From Pedobacter petrophilus (GTDB taxonomy: Bacteria > Bacteroidota > Bacteroidia > Sphingobacteriales > Sphingobacteriaceae), in assembly GCF_009674725.1 (NCBI RefSeq), contig NZ_WKKH01000017.1, forward strand, positions 41,012-105,011: DNA of 64,000 nt, written 5' to 3'. The position numbers and the translations under genes were made by a program. Under the pieces are notes generated by a model. It was not told the DNA's origin, ran no database searches, and worked only from the letters and a program-made list of their open reading frames with translations. Every line of letters starts with the position of its first letter. Within the stretch, counting starts at the first letter, position 1. Of this stretch, positions 53,670 to 61,884 are shown in pieces.

Positions 53670-54593
53670 ATGAAGAAAATATTAATTGTTGATGATCTAC
53701 ATCCTGTTTTTAAAGAACGGGCTATTGAAATGGGCTATATAGTTGATGACGAACCTCAGATTACGCGCCAGCAAACGCTGGAAAGGATTAAGGATTATGT
53801 AGGAATTGCCGTGCGAACTAAGTTTAGAATCGACGCTGAAATTTTTGCTGCTGCTCCGAATTTAAAGTTTGTAGCCAGAGCTGGTGCGGGCCTGGATAAT
53901 ATAGATGACAAGATTGCCCTTGAAAGAAATATTGTACTGATGAATGCGCCGGAAGGTAATTGTGATGCCGTTGGTGAACACGCTACCGGCTTGCTTTTAT
54001 CATTGATGAATAATTTCCGCCAGGCAGATCAGCAGATTAGAAACGGGATATGGAATCGTGAAGGAAACCGCGGTTATGAATTGAAAGGTAAAAAAGTAGG
54101 CATTATTGGCTACGGTTTCATGGGGCAAAGTTTTGCTAAAAAACTTGCGGGCTTTGAGGTAGATGTAATGGCCTATGATAAGTATAAAACCGGTTTTAGC
54201 GATGCTTTTGCGCGCGAAGTAAGCATGGAGGAAATTGTTAAACACAGCGATGTATTGAGTTTACATGTTCCTTTAACCGCTGAAACAAAACTAATGGTAG
54301 ATGATGAATATTTCTTTCATTTTAAGAAACCTATTTTCTTTATTAACACTGCAAGAGGGGAGATTGTGAGTATCCGGGCGGTGTTAAACGGCATCAATGC
54401 TGGGAAAATCTTAGGAGCTGGCTTAGATGTTCTGCAAACGGAGAAGTTTCCTGCATTGGGCGAACAAGCTTGGTATAATGAACTGAAGAATAATGATCAG
54501 GTGATTTTAACCCCACATGTTGGCGGCTGGACATTCGATTCGTACCGGAAAATTTCAGAGGTACTGGCCGATAAATTACAAAGGTTTTTGTAG
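53670..54593 (+). CDS. D-2-hydroxyacid dehydrogenase (phosphoglycerate dehydrogenase-like)
   Basis: 307 residues from ATG 53670 (MKKILIVDDLHPVF); two upstream ATGs in frame add only a non-conserved extension. NAD-binding GIIGYGFMGQS (about 146-156), catalytic Arg in NTARGE, Glu in the GAGLDVLQTE region and His in TPHVGG. Similar to SerA without its regulatory ACT domain; could also be a hydroxypyruvate/glyoxylate reductase. The serine-pathway role is unproven. Confidence 0.88.
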   Translation: MKKILIVDDLHPVFKERAIEMGYIVDDEPQITRQQTLERIKDYVGIAVRTKFRIDAEIFAAAPNLKFVARAGAGLDNIDDKIALERNIVLMNAPEGNCDAVGEHATGLLLSLMNNFRQADQQIRNGIWNREGNRGYELKGKKVGIIGYGFMGQSFAKKLAGFEVDVMAYDKYKTGFSDAFAREVSMEEIVKHSDVLSLHVPLTAETKLMVDDEYFFHFKKPIFFINTARGEIVSIRAVLNGINAGKILGAGLDVLQTEKFPALGEQAWYNELKNNDQVILTPHVGGWTFDSYRKISEVLADKLQRFL

Positions 54594-54735
54594 TTGCTGT
54601 TGAATTAGGACTGAAGAATTAAGTTCTGATTGTATTTATTTCTGTTCTCATTCTAAATTAAAAACAGTTGCAGTTACCGCTTAGAATTCAAACCTAATTT
54701 CCTAAATTGGGTTACAAAATCTAACTAAATTTATC

Positions 54736-55212
54736 ATGCCGAAAGATCATTTATATTCAACAACAGTTACCTGGACGGGCAATAAAGGCTCTGGTACAAT
54801 GGATTACCGCTCATACGATCGCGATTACGTAATTTCTGTAAATGGAAAAGCGGATATCAATGGCTCATCAGATTCTGCTTTTTTAGGCGATAAATCTAAG
54901 TATAATCCAGAGGATTTATTATTGTCATCCATCTCCAGTTGCCACATGCTTTGGTATTTGCACCTGTGTTCTACAAATAATATTGTGGTAATTGATTATA
55001 AAGATGAAGCGGTAGGTATAATGGAAGAACGGGGGGATGGTAGCGGGAAATTTAGAGAAGTTACTTTACATCCTAAAGTTTTAATTGCCGATAAAGCACA
55101 TCTTGATTTGGCTGAATCATTACATACAGAAGCGAATAAAATGTGTTTCATTGCAAATTCATTGAATTTTCCAGTTAAGCATGAACCCGTTTTTACAGCA
55201 GAGAACAGTTAA
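54736..55212 (+). CDS. OsmC/Ohr family protein
   Basis: 158 residues. Redox cysteines in LLLSSISSCHMLWYLHLC (about 66-83) and NKMCFIANSLNFPV (about 137-150) fit organic-hydroperoxide reductase-like OsmC proteins. Its last residues (ENS) and the stop are encoded by the beginning of a heptad array, so the C-terminus may have been set by the repeat. Confidence 0.9.
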   Translation: MPKDHLYSTTVTWTGNKGSGTMDYRSYDRDYVISVNGKADINGSSDSAFLGDKSKYNPEDLLLSSISSCHMLWYLHLCSTNNIVVIDYKDEAVGIMEERGDGSGKFREVTLHPKVLIADKAHLDLAESLHTEANKMCFIANSLNFPVKHEPVFTAENS

Positions 55213-55287
55213 CAGTTTTCAATTTTACAGTTGGCAGTGTACGGTTTTCAATTTACAGTTAGCAGTGTACGGTTGGCGCTTCAAGTT
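55204..55287 (+). repeat. Heptad array: twelve degenerate 7-bp units overlapping the osmC-type stop
   Basis: Units such as AACAGTT, AACAGTT, TTACAGT, TGGCAGT, GTACGGT, TTACAGT, TAGCAGT, GTACGGT, TGGCGCT in 7-bp register; a 28-bp higher-order repeat (TTACAGT, nnGCAGT, GTACGGT) appears twice. The gene's stop TAA lies across units 1 and 2. Confidence 0.8.
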
Positions 55288-55297
55288 AAATTTTAGT

Positions 55298-55334
55298 TTT
55301 TAGTTGGCCGTTCTGATTGAACTGCCAACTAAAA
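55298..55334. terminator. Bidirectional terminator between osmC-type and M1 peptidase genes
   Basis: Stem TTTTAGTTGGC (55298-55308) / GCCAACTAAAA (55324-55334) with inner GTTC / GAAC. Ends 5 bp before the M1 stop codon; between convergent genes. Confidence 0.9.
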
Positions 55335-55339
55335 TGGTG

Positions 55340-57223
55340 TTAATTTACAACAGCCATATTATCTGCTGGTGTTGCATCCATAAAAATGCCGCCATCCAGC
55401 GCAATACTTTTTATGGCTTTACCGTTGTTTTTAACCACTACAGAAGCAGATTTCTGATTGTTTTTCCACACCTCTGGTGTATAGTGAATGCGATTTTCTT
55501 TTCCATCCTGATAGGTAATTACCAAATCAAACGGAATAGCGAAACCACCAACATTCTTCACCACTACAGGAGCATTGGCCATTTTACTGCGTTTATATTC
55601 CAGTTTTAAATCGATATAGTTATTGGTGAAAAACCAATTCTGGAAAAACCAGTTTAAATTTTGCCCTGAACCGGTATTCATGGAATTAAAATAGTCCCAC
55701 GGAATAGGATGTTTACCGTTCCAGGTATTCATGTAATGATGCAATGCTTTTTTGAAGGTTGCATCGCCCAGCATATCTTTTAAAGCCAGATAAGATAAAG
55801 ATGCTTTCCCGTAAGCATTATTTCCATAACCCGCACCAGAAACCTGATCAGACATTGAAATAACAGGTTGATCTTCTTCTGTAGATTTATCTTTGATGTA
55901 CTTATCTACGCGAAATTTTTTATAAAAATCATCTGCAGCTTTTTTGCCATTTTCGGCAATGCCGATTAAATATTCGAATGTAGTCGCCCAACCCTCATCC
56001 ATGTAAGCATAACGCGTTTCGTTGATGCCCATATAGAAGGGAAAGTAAGTGTGTGCCACTTCATGATCTTGCACCAACTGTGCAAAAACAGGATCTCCGA
56101 AGTTGGAATCGTTCACCATCATTGGATATTCCATATCTGCAAAACCCTGAAAAGCAATCGTTTTTACATAAGGGTAAGGAATGCCTGGCCAGTTATTCGA
56201 AAACCAGGATAAAGCGTTGATATTGTACTTAACAGAATTGAGAAAATCCTTTCCGGTACTCGCACTGTAAGCGGCTTGTGCACTTGCCCTCCGGCCGGTT
56301 TTTGAATCGACCACTACACTTCCGCCATCCCAGACATAGTGATTGCTTAAGGCAAAAGTCACATCAGTAATATGATCTACTTTAAATTTCCAGGTATTCC
56401 AGTCTTTTTGCGTAGTTACTTTTCCGTTTTTCAATTCGTCTGCTGTAGCAATATGAACAATTTCATCCGTATCGTATGATTTTTTTAAACGGGCAGCGAT
56501 CTCCGGCTGTAAAACTTCATCTGGATTTAAAAAATCACCAGTGGCATAAACCACATAATTTTTTGGTGCTTTAACAGAGAAAATATAATCGTTAAAGTCG
56601 TTATAAAATTCGGCTCTATCGGTATGTGGAATGCGATCCCATCCATTATAATCGTCATAAACAGAAATTCTCGGATAGCTGTAGGCAACAAAAAAAGAAT
56701 TTGGATCAATTTGCCCTTCGCGGCCACTTTGTTTAGACAATGGGTAATCCCAATCAATTTTTACAGTAATTTTTGATTTCGGCTTTAAAGGTTTTTTTAA
56801 TTTGATACCTTCTACTGTGCCCCAATCTTTGCTGTCGATTTTATAAGTGTCACCATCCACAGAAAATGACGAAATATTTAAACCACTTGATAGGAAATCT
56901 TCACTCACCGAACCACTACGCGGAGCAGTTGGCTTATGTAAGTTATTTACGAAACGAATGGCTAGTGTTTTTAGGGTATCGTTACTATTGTTACTGTAAA
57001 TAATTTCTTCTTGTCCGCTTACCACTTTAGTTTCAGCATTTACCGTAATATCCATGTTGTACTTTCCATGGTTTTGCCAATAATTTGGGCCCGGCTGGCC
57101 ACTCATGGATCGCGTTCCTTTTTCGTAAGCTGCTTTGATATTTCGTGGCATATAAAGCTCTTGCGCTGAAACAGCATAACCACCCAGGCCAATGAGCAGG
57201 GCGATGGAAAATAATTTTTTCAT
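55340..57223 (-). CDS. M1 family zinc aminopeptidase, secreted
   Basis: 627 residues with a signal peptide (about 1-20). Zinc motif HEVAH in QDHEVAHTYFPF with the third ligand Glu in YMDEGWATTFEY (18 residues on). The substrate-site GxMEN motif is altered to FADMEYPM, seen in Bacteroidota members. Trims peptides in the periplasm or outside. Divergent from greA. Confidence 0.92.
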   Translation of the reverse strand: MKKLFSIALLIGLGGYAVSAQELYMPRNIKAAYEKGTRSMSGQPGPNYWQNHGKYNMDITVNAETKVVSGQEEIIYSNNSNDTLKTLAIRFVNNLHKPTAPRSGSVSEDFLSSGLNISSFSVDGDTYKIDSKDWGTVEGIKLKKPLKPKSKITVKIDWDYPLSKQSGREGQIDPNSFFVAYSYPRISVYDDYNGWDRIPHTDRAEFYNDFNDYIFSVKAPKNYVVYATGDFLNPDEVLQPEIAARLKKSYDTDEIVHIATADELKNGKVTTQKDWNTWKFKVDHITDVTFALSNHYVWDGGSVVVDSKTGRRASAQAAYSASTGKDFLNSVKYNINALSWFSNNWPGIPYPYVKTIAFQGFADMEYPMMVNDSNFGDPVFAQLVQDHEVAHTYFPFYMGINETRYAYMDEGWATTFEYLIGIAENGKKAADDFYKKFRVDKYIKDKSTEEDQPVISMSDQVSGAGYGNNAYGKASLSYLALKDMLGDATFKKALHHYMNTWNGKHPIPWDYFNSMNTGSGQNLNWFFQNWFFTNNYIDLKLEYKRSKMANAPVVVKNVGGFAIPFDLVITYQDGKENRIHYTPEVWKNNQKSASVVVKNNGKAIKSIALDGGIFMDATPADNMAVVN

Positions 57224-57409
57224 TTTTCTGAATAATTTTGCTAAAAATATAAATAATGAATGAATTAAGAAGGTCGAGGTGTTTGGTTACTGGCTATTAA
57301 TTTTGTGTCTTCTCAGATATAATATAATCAGCAATGCCTGATGAAATTTCAAAATCTGGTAAATCTTAATCTTTTATTTGCTTTTGTAATTTCCAGATTT
57401 TATCTTCGT

Positions 57410-57460
57410 TATAATTGAAGCAAGACTATGTAGGAACCAACTATGTAGTCTTGTTTGTTT
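57410..57460 (+). promoter_or_regulatory. greA promoter and 5' leader hairpin
   Basis: TATAATTG (57410-57417; one mismatch to TAnnTTTG) with TTG at 57384-57386, 23 nt apart. Right after it, CAAGACTA (57421-57428) pairs with TAGTCTTG (57446-57453), with inner TAG/CTA, followed by TTTGTTTTTT. The neighbouring M1 gene points the other way, so this hairpin belongs to the greA mRNA. Confidence 0.6.
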
Positions 57461-57492
57461 TTTATAGCGTTTGAAAAAAAATTAATAGAGCA

Positions 57493-57966
57493 ATGACAGA
57501 GGTAACGTACTATACACAAGAGGGATTAGATAAATTAAGAGAGGAAGTTCATTATCTAACAACCACAGGGCGTCAGCTAATATCTAAAGCAATTGCTGAA
57601 GCCAGAGATAAAGGTGATTTATCAGAGAATGCAGAATATGATGCGGCAAAAGAAGCACAGGGTTTGCATGAGGCAAAAATCTCAAAATTAAAAAATACAT
57701 TAGCGAATGCCCGCTTAATTGATGAATCTAAAATGGATCTATCAAAAGTATTGGCATTATCTATCGTAAAGATAAAAAATGTTAAAAACGGCGCTACCAT
57801 GACTTACCAGTTGGTAGCAGAAACCGAAGCAGATTTGAAAACCGGAAAAATCTCTGTAAAATCTCCGATTGCACAAGGTTTATTGGGTAAATCGGTTGGC
57901 GAATTCGCGGAGATTGAAGTGCCTGCAGGTAAAATGCAATTTGAGGTTTTAGAAATCTCCAGATAA
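57493..57966 (+). CDS. greA: Transcription elongation factor GreA
   Basis: Rescues backtracked RNA polymerase by stimulating RNA cleavage. 157 residues: N-terminal coiled-coil (about 1-75) whose tip acidic residues are in ARDKGDLSENAEYDAAKEAQ (about 36-55, D41, E44), and a C-terminal FKBP-like domain (about 80-157). Terminator-like hairpin in its leader. A heptad array begins within its last codons. Confidence 0.96.
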   Translation: MTEVTYYTQEGLDKLREEVHYLTTTGRQLISKAIAEARDKGDLSENAEYDAAKEAQGLHEAKISKLKNTLANARLIDESKMDLSKVLALSIVKIKNVKNGATMTYQLVAETEADLKTGKISVKSPIAQGLLGKSVGEFAEIEVPAGKMQFEVLEISR

Positions 57967-58050
57967 GGTAAAGGTGGAAGGTAGAGGGCATAAGGCTTTA
58001 TTTTCCACTTCCAATACTTTATACCCAAACCTTTTAACCTTCTACCTTTT
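57963..58050. repeat. Inverted pair of heptad arrays between greA and the HIT gene
   Basis: Left array: ATAAGGT, AAAGGTG, GAAGGTA, GAGGGCA, TAAGGCT (57963-57997). Right array: TTTCCAC, TTCCAAT, ACTTTAT, ACCCAAA, CCTTTTA, ACCTTCT, ACCTTTT (58002-58050), the reverse-complement type. Both keep a 7-bp register, and together can fold into one long imperfect stem. The greA stop (57964-57966) lies in the first unit; the HIT start is 2 bp after the last. Confidence 0.8.
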
Positions 58051-58052
58051 TT

Positions 58053-58451
58053 ATGACTATATTTTCAAAAATCGTTGCCGGAGAAATTAGCGCACATGTT
58101 GTAGCTGAAACAGTAGAATATTTAGCTTTTTTAGATGTTCAGCCTTTAACCGCTGGCCACGTTTTAGTAATTCCAAAAATCGAAGTTGATTATATTTTCG
58201 ATATGGACGAAGATTTATTCGTTGGCCTATGGATGTTTGCCAAAATTGTGGCGACTGGCGTTAAAATAGCTTTTCCCTGTAAAAAAGTAGGCGTGGCTGT
58301 AATTGGATTAGAAGTGCCACACGCGCATATCCACTTAATTCCAATGAATACAGTAAGTGATATGAACTTTAGCAAAGAGAAACTGAGCCCTACCCAGCAA
58401 GAATTAGCAGAGGCCGCAGAAAAAATTAAGCAAGCTTTGCTGGAAGTATAA
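58053..58451 (+). CDS. HIT family nucleotide-binding protein
   Basis: 132 residues. The histidine triad is HAHIHL (H90, H92, H94) in VPHAHIHLIPMN; the N-terminal PLTAGHVLVIPKIEVDYIF is also typical. Hydrolyses nucleotide-phosphate conjugates such as AMP-lysine or Ap4A; exact substrate unknown. GreA-HIT order recurs in Bacteroidota. Confidence 0.93.
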   Translation: MTIFSKIVAGEISAHVVAETVEYLAFLDVQPLTAGHVLVIPKIEVDYIFDMDEDLFVGLWMFAKIVATGVKIAFPCKKVGVAVIGLEVPHAHIHLIPMNTVSDMNFSKEKLSPTQQELAEAAEKIKQALLEV

Positions 58452-58473
58452 TTATACATCCCATAAGAGATTA

Positions 58474-58540
58474 TCATTCTGTGCCTGCCGAAGGACGCTT
58501 AATAATACTTACAGAAAACAATTCGACAGGCTCATGTGAA
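58474..58540. repeat. REP-like degenerate palindrome
   Basis: TGCCTGCCGAA (58482-58492) and TTCGACAGGCTCA (58522-58534) form inverted arms; the wording TCATTCTGnGCCTGnCGAAGG ... TTCGACAGGCTCA is that of a dispersed intergenic repeat I know from Pedobacter-like genomes. Between HIT and pirin genes, in convergent orientation. Confidence 0.6.
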
Positions 58541-58588
58541 TCTTCAAAAAGGATTAACTATCATAATTGCTTCAGGAATTGTCTAATA

Positions 58589-59479
58589 TTATTTCTTTAA
58601 ATAAGGGTTTTGATTTGGCAAAGGCACAAATTCTGTTTCTCCTGGCACAGGTTTAAATTTTTGATCTAGCCAATTTTGTTTAGCCGTATCGATTAAAGCC
58701 TGATCTGACGCTACAAAATTCCAGTAAATAAATCTTTCTTCCGGAAATGGTTCACCGCCAAAAATGTAAACCGTAGTGTTTTCCAACATCGTAAATTCAC
58801 ATAGTTTGGCATCATTGGCAATTAAAATTAAACGGGGCTCAAACAAGTGGCCATCGCTTTCAATGCCTCCTTCTAAAATATACAAGGCACTTTCGCCAAA
58901 TAGATCATTACCAATATTAAGCTTTTGCCTTTTGGTGCTTTTTATTTCAATAAAATAAAGCGGGCAGTAAACAGGAACCGGCGACTTCTTACCAAACGCT
59001 TCTCCGGCAATTAATTTGATGCTTACACCATCTTGCTCCCAACTTGGAATATCACTTTCTTCCAAATGGAAAAATTCGGGTTCCATTTGTTCCAATGCTT
59101 TAGGCAAAGCTACCCAGATCTGAAGTCCGTGAAGCATTTTATCGGTTTGGCGTAAATATGCTGGAGTGCGTTCTGAGTGGACAATGCCACTTCCAGATGT
59201 CATCCAGTTTACCTGGCCAGGTTTAATGATTACATCCGTACCCATACTATCCCGATGTTCAATTTCACCTTCAAAGAGAAAAGTAAGTGTAGATAAGCCA
59301 ATGTGTGGGTGTGGCGGAACATCTAAATTCTCATGATCGCTCAGGGCCGCGGGGCCCATGTGGTCTATAAATGTAAAGGGGCCAACCATTCGTTTCTCTC
59401 GGAATGGCAGTAATCTACCCACCATAAAATTGCCAATGTTGGCAGGTCTTTCTTCGATGATTAGTGAAATGTTAGACAT
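58589..59479 (-). CDS. Pirin family cupin protein
   Basis: 296 residues. Metal ligands H57 and H59 in VPPHPHIGLST, H101 and E103 in SGIVHSERTP; start motif VGPFTFIDHMGPA. Pirins bind Fe; some act as quercetinases. Both cupin domains (1-150, 160-290) present. Single gene; substrate unknown. Confidence 0.92.
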   Translation of the reverse strand: MSNISLIIEERPANIGNFMVGRLLPFREKRMVGPFTFIDHMGPAALSDHENLDVPPHPHIGLSTLTFLFEGEIEHRDSMGTDVIIKPGQVNWMTSGSGIVHSERTPAYLRQTDKMLHGLQIWVALPKALEQMEPEFFHLEESDIPSWEQDGVSIKLIAGEAFGKKSPVPVYCPLYFIEIKSTKRQKLNIGNDLFGESALYILEGGIESDGHLFEPRLILIANDAKLCEFTMLENTTVYIFGGEPFPEERFIYWNFVASDQALIDTAKQNWLDQKFKPVPGETEFVPLPNQNPYLKK

Positions 59480-59545
59480 GACGTTTCTTATTTAGTACCG
59501 TGAAATTATGGATTCTATTTTAGAAAATAGCTTAAAATATGATGA

Positions 59546-60057
59546 TTAGAAGCGCGCTGAATAGGTAAAGACACATAATTTATCATTGTATGTCGGCATA
59601 ACCATTAAATTAAAGTGTTTAGATGGTTTAGAGAGTTTTTTTATTTTCGGATAAATCAAATAAGAAAGTTTAGTGGATGCTAATGCCAATTCCAGCTCCT
59701 GCAATAACATCGCTAAACCAATTTTTGTTATTGTACATGCGCAAATTGCCTGTTGCAATGGCAACCATATAGCCGGCATAACCCTATCAGGGTGATAAAT
59801 CTTTGTATTCCTGCTTTAAAAACTCCGCAGCTGCAAAGGCTGTAGCGGTATGGCCTGAAGGGAATGAATTAAAAGCCGAACTGTCTGGTCTTAACCGATG
59901 CACCATTCTTTACAGTCGAAATTGTTCCGCAATAATACGATAAGTGATAAATGCAGCTGGCACAATAAAAGAGGCCATTTTTGGCTGATAATATTGATGT
60001 ATCCTCATACTATCGGTTTGTTGGCAAACGAATGCATGCCAGTGCAGATCAAAATAA
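59546..60057 (-). pseudogene. Ruined PAP2-family phosphatase gene
   Basis: Pieces of one PAP2 (type 2 phosphatidic acid phosphatase) protein appear in different minus-strand frames. In order: HSFANKP then RIHQYYQPKMASFIVPAAF, next RLRPDSSAFNSFPSGHTATA (phosphatase motifs R-RP and PSGH), which ends DLSP then TGA TAG; then GYAGYMVAIATGNLRMYNN and KNWFSDVIAGAGIG; finally, in another frame, STKLSYLIYPKIKKL to the stop at 59546. At least two frameshifts, a double stop, and an apparent internal deletion of the region between AAF and RLRP. Clearly non-functional. Confidence 0.85.
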
Positions 60058-60086
60058 AATCTAATTTATTGTGAACTGGACTTATA

Positions 60087-60116
60087 CTAAAAAAGCACCT
60101 CTATCGAGATGCTTTT
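60087..60116 (-). terminator. Terminator of the OYE-type gene
   Basis: AAAAGCA (60091-60097) / TGCTTTT (60110-60116) with inner CTC/GAG; on the minus strand followed by a T-run. 22 bp after the reductase stop. Confidence 0.85.
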
Positions 60117-60137
60117 AAGATTATCAAAGAATTGGAG

Positions 60138-61238
60138 TTATACGAGTTCGGCTAAGGCTTCTTTGCTGAAACCTTTCAACTCATCTAAATGGTTATTTTT
60201 AATTTTTTCTACCCAGTTTGCATCAGATAATAACGGACGGCCAACTGCAACTAAATCAAAATCGCCACGATCCATTCTGCGAACCAGTTCTTCTAAAGAA
60301 CTGGGTTGAGAACTTTGCCCGGCGAATGCGCCGAAGAAATCGCCATCCAGGCCAACAGATCCAACTGTGATTGTGGCTTTACCGGTAATTTTCTTCGCCC
60401 AGCCTGCAAAGTTCAAATCAGAACCTTCAAACTCAGGTTCCCAGAAACGGCGTTGCGAACAGTGTAAAATATCAATGCCTGCATCTACCAGTGGCGTTAA
60501 CCATTGCTCCATTTCAGATTCATTTTTAGCCAGTTTAAAATCGTAAGCTGCAGGTTTAAATTGTGATAAACGAATAATTAAAGCAAAATCTTCGCCCACA
60601 CGTTTACGAACTTCTTTAATCACTTCTACCGCGAAACGGGTCCGCTCAGACAAGGTTTTGCCACCGTAAATGTCTGTACGGGTATTGGTTGCATCCCAGA
60701 AAAACTGATCAATCAGGTATTGGTGAGCACCATGAATTTCTACCGTATCGTAGCCTAATGCTTTTGCATCTGCCGCAGCCTGTCCAAAAGCTGCAATGGT
60801 ATCAGCAATAGCTGCATCCGTCATGGGTATGCCGTTTTCAAAACCTGGTCTTTGTAAAGCAGATGGACCTTCGAAAGGTGTAGCAGGTAACCAACCCGAA
60901 GCATGATTTTCCATTACCCCCTGGTGCCAGATCTGCGGACCCATTTGTGCCCCGGCAGCATGAACATCGTTAATTACTTTTTGCCATCCAGCCAATGCCT
61001 GATCACCATAAAAGTGTGGAATGTTTGGATCAGCAGAGGAAGACGGACGGTTAATTACTGTGCCTTCAGATAAAATTAGCCCAACTTGTCCGGCTGCTCT
61101 TTTTGCATAATATTCAGCAACAGCATCCGTTGGAACGCCACCCGGAGAAAAAGATCTCGTCATTGGTGCCATTACAATTCTATTTTTTGTATTTAATGTT
61201 TTTAAGCTGAAAGGCTTAAATAAGCTATCTGTGTTCAT
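60138..61238 (-). CDS. Old Yellow Enzyme-family alkene reductase (NemA-like)
   Basis: 366 residues. FMN barrel with MAPMTRSFSPGGVPTD (20-35), the His-rich active site EIHGAHQYLIDQFFWDATNT (about 173-192, the usual HGAHGYL with Gly replaced by Gln), YGGKTLSERTRF and VAVGRPLLSD. Reduces activated C=C bonds (enones, N-ethylmaleimide, nitro-esters) with NAD(P)H. Cotranscribed with the ArsR gene 12 bp upstream, which should repress it. Confidence 0.93.
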   Translation of the reverse strand: MNTDSLFKPFSLKTLNTKNRIVMAPMTRSFSPGGVPTDAVAEYYAKRAAGQVGLILSEGTVINRPSSSADPNIPHFYGDQALAGWQKVINDVHAAGAQMGPQIWHQGVMENHASGWLPATPFEGPSALQRPGFENGIPMTDAAIADTIAAFGQAAADAKALGYDTVEIHGAHQYLIDQFFWDATNTRTDIYGGKTLSERTRFAVEVIKEVRKRVGEDFALIIRLSQFKPAAYDFKLAKNESEMEQWLTPLVDAGIDILHCSQRRFWEPEFEGSDLNFAGWAKKITGKATITVGSVGLDGDFFGAFAGQSSQPSSLEELVRRMDRGDFDLVAVGRPLLSDANWVEKIKNNHLDELKGFSKEALAELV

Positions 61239-61250
61239 ATATTTTTGTAT

Positions 61251-61553
61251 TTATAATTCTGTGTTTATAATTTGATTTAGCAGTTTCAATCCTTCTTCGC
61301 TGCGTTTATAGTAAGTCCACTGACCTACGCGGGTAGCACAGACCAAATTGGCCCGCTGTAGAATAGAAAGGTATTCGGAGATGGTGCTTTGAGATAAACC
61401 AGCCTTGATTTGAATCTGACCAACGCATACACCAACATTTTCGAAATCGGGGTTAAGTTGTTCAGGAAAGTTTGTAGCAGGTTCTTTAAGCCAGTTTAAA
61501 ATTTGTAATCGGGTTTTGTTCGACAGCGCTTTAAAGATTTCAACATGATCCAT
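61251..61553 (-). CDS. ArsR-family repressor, probably of the reductase gene
   Basis: 100 residues from ATG 61553 (MDHVEIFKALSNKTRLQILN); an upstream in-frame ATG at 61589 would sit above the -7 box and is rejected. Winged HTH with AGLSQSTISEYLSILQRANLV (about 53-73) as recognition region, and C41 in ENVGVCVGQI plus C77 in NLVCATRVGQ, which could sense electrophiles as in the YodB/redox branch. Promoter ends 5 nt before the ATG, so the mRNA is probably leaderless. Operon with the OYE gene. Confidence 0.9.
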   Translation of the reverse strand: MDHVEIFKALSNKTRLQILNWLKEPATNFPEQLNPDFENVGVCVGQIQIKAGLSQSTISEYLSILQRANLVCATRVGQWTYYKRSEEGLKLLNQIINTEL

Positions 61554-61557
61554 GGCA

Positions 61558-61589
61558 CAAATATATATCGACTTTTCCCGATATGTCAA
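61558..61589 (-). promoter_or_regulatory. Promoter with an internal dyad operator for the arsR-OYE operon
   Basis: Minus strand TTG (61587-61589), 21-nt spacer, TATATTTG (61558-61565): consensus. Between the two boxes is a perfect dyad ATATCG-N8-CGATAT (61565-61570 / 61579-61584), a likely ArsR operator that would block RNA polymerase. The -7 box ends 5 nt before the ATG. Confidence 0.75.
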
Positions 61590-61884
61590 TTAAAGCTTTT
61601 AAGTTTACAATTTGATGTTCTACAATTTTGGTTTGCTACTCATTTATAAGAAAAGCATCGTTGATGATGATCGTTTAAAGATGAAGAACATACATAGCTG
61701 TATAAGTATCTTGGAAGCCGAAAAGTAAGTCAAATTATTATCATTTCGTGATAGTTATAAAAAAAAGATAATGATCATATTTTGATCATAAATAAATAAT
61801 GTTTAAGATTGTGTCAGATTTTGGAATGAACCAAATCTTAATGAGTAAGATCGAAATTATGAATATGAAAGAAAATTTTAATTT
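61590..61884. other. Divergent region between arsR and higB
   Basis: 295 bp. Small dyads occur: TATCA-tttcg-TGATA (about 61743-61757) and paired TGATCA sequences (about 61771-61790), which could be HigA or other operators. No open frame of substance (a 15-codon one at 61681 looks accidental). Confidence 0.4.

Noticed and set aside
57224..57492. M1-greA intergenic region as a riboswitch
   Set aside because: Only one simple hairpin is visible; no multi-stem aptamer pattern I recognise.
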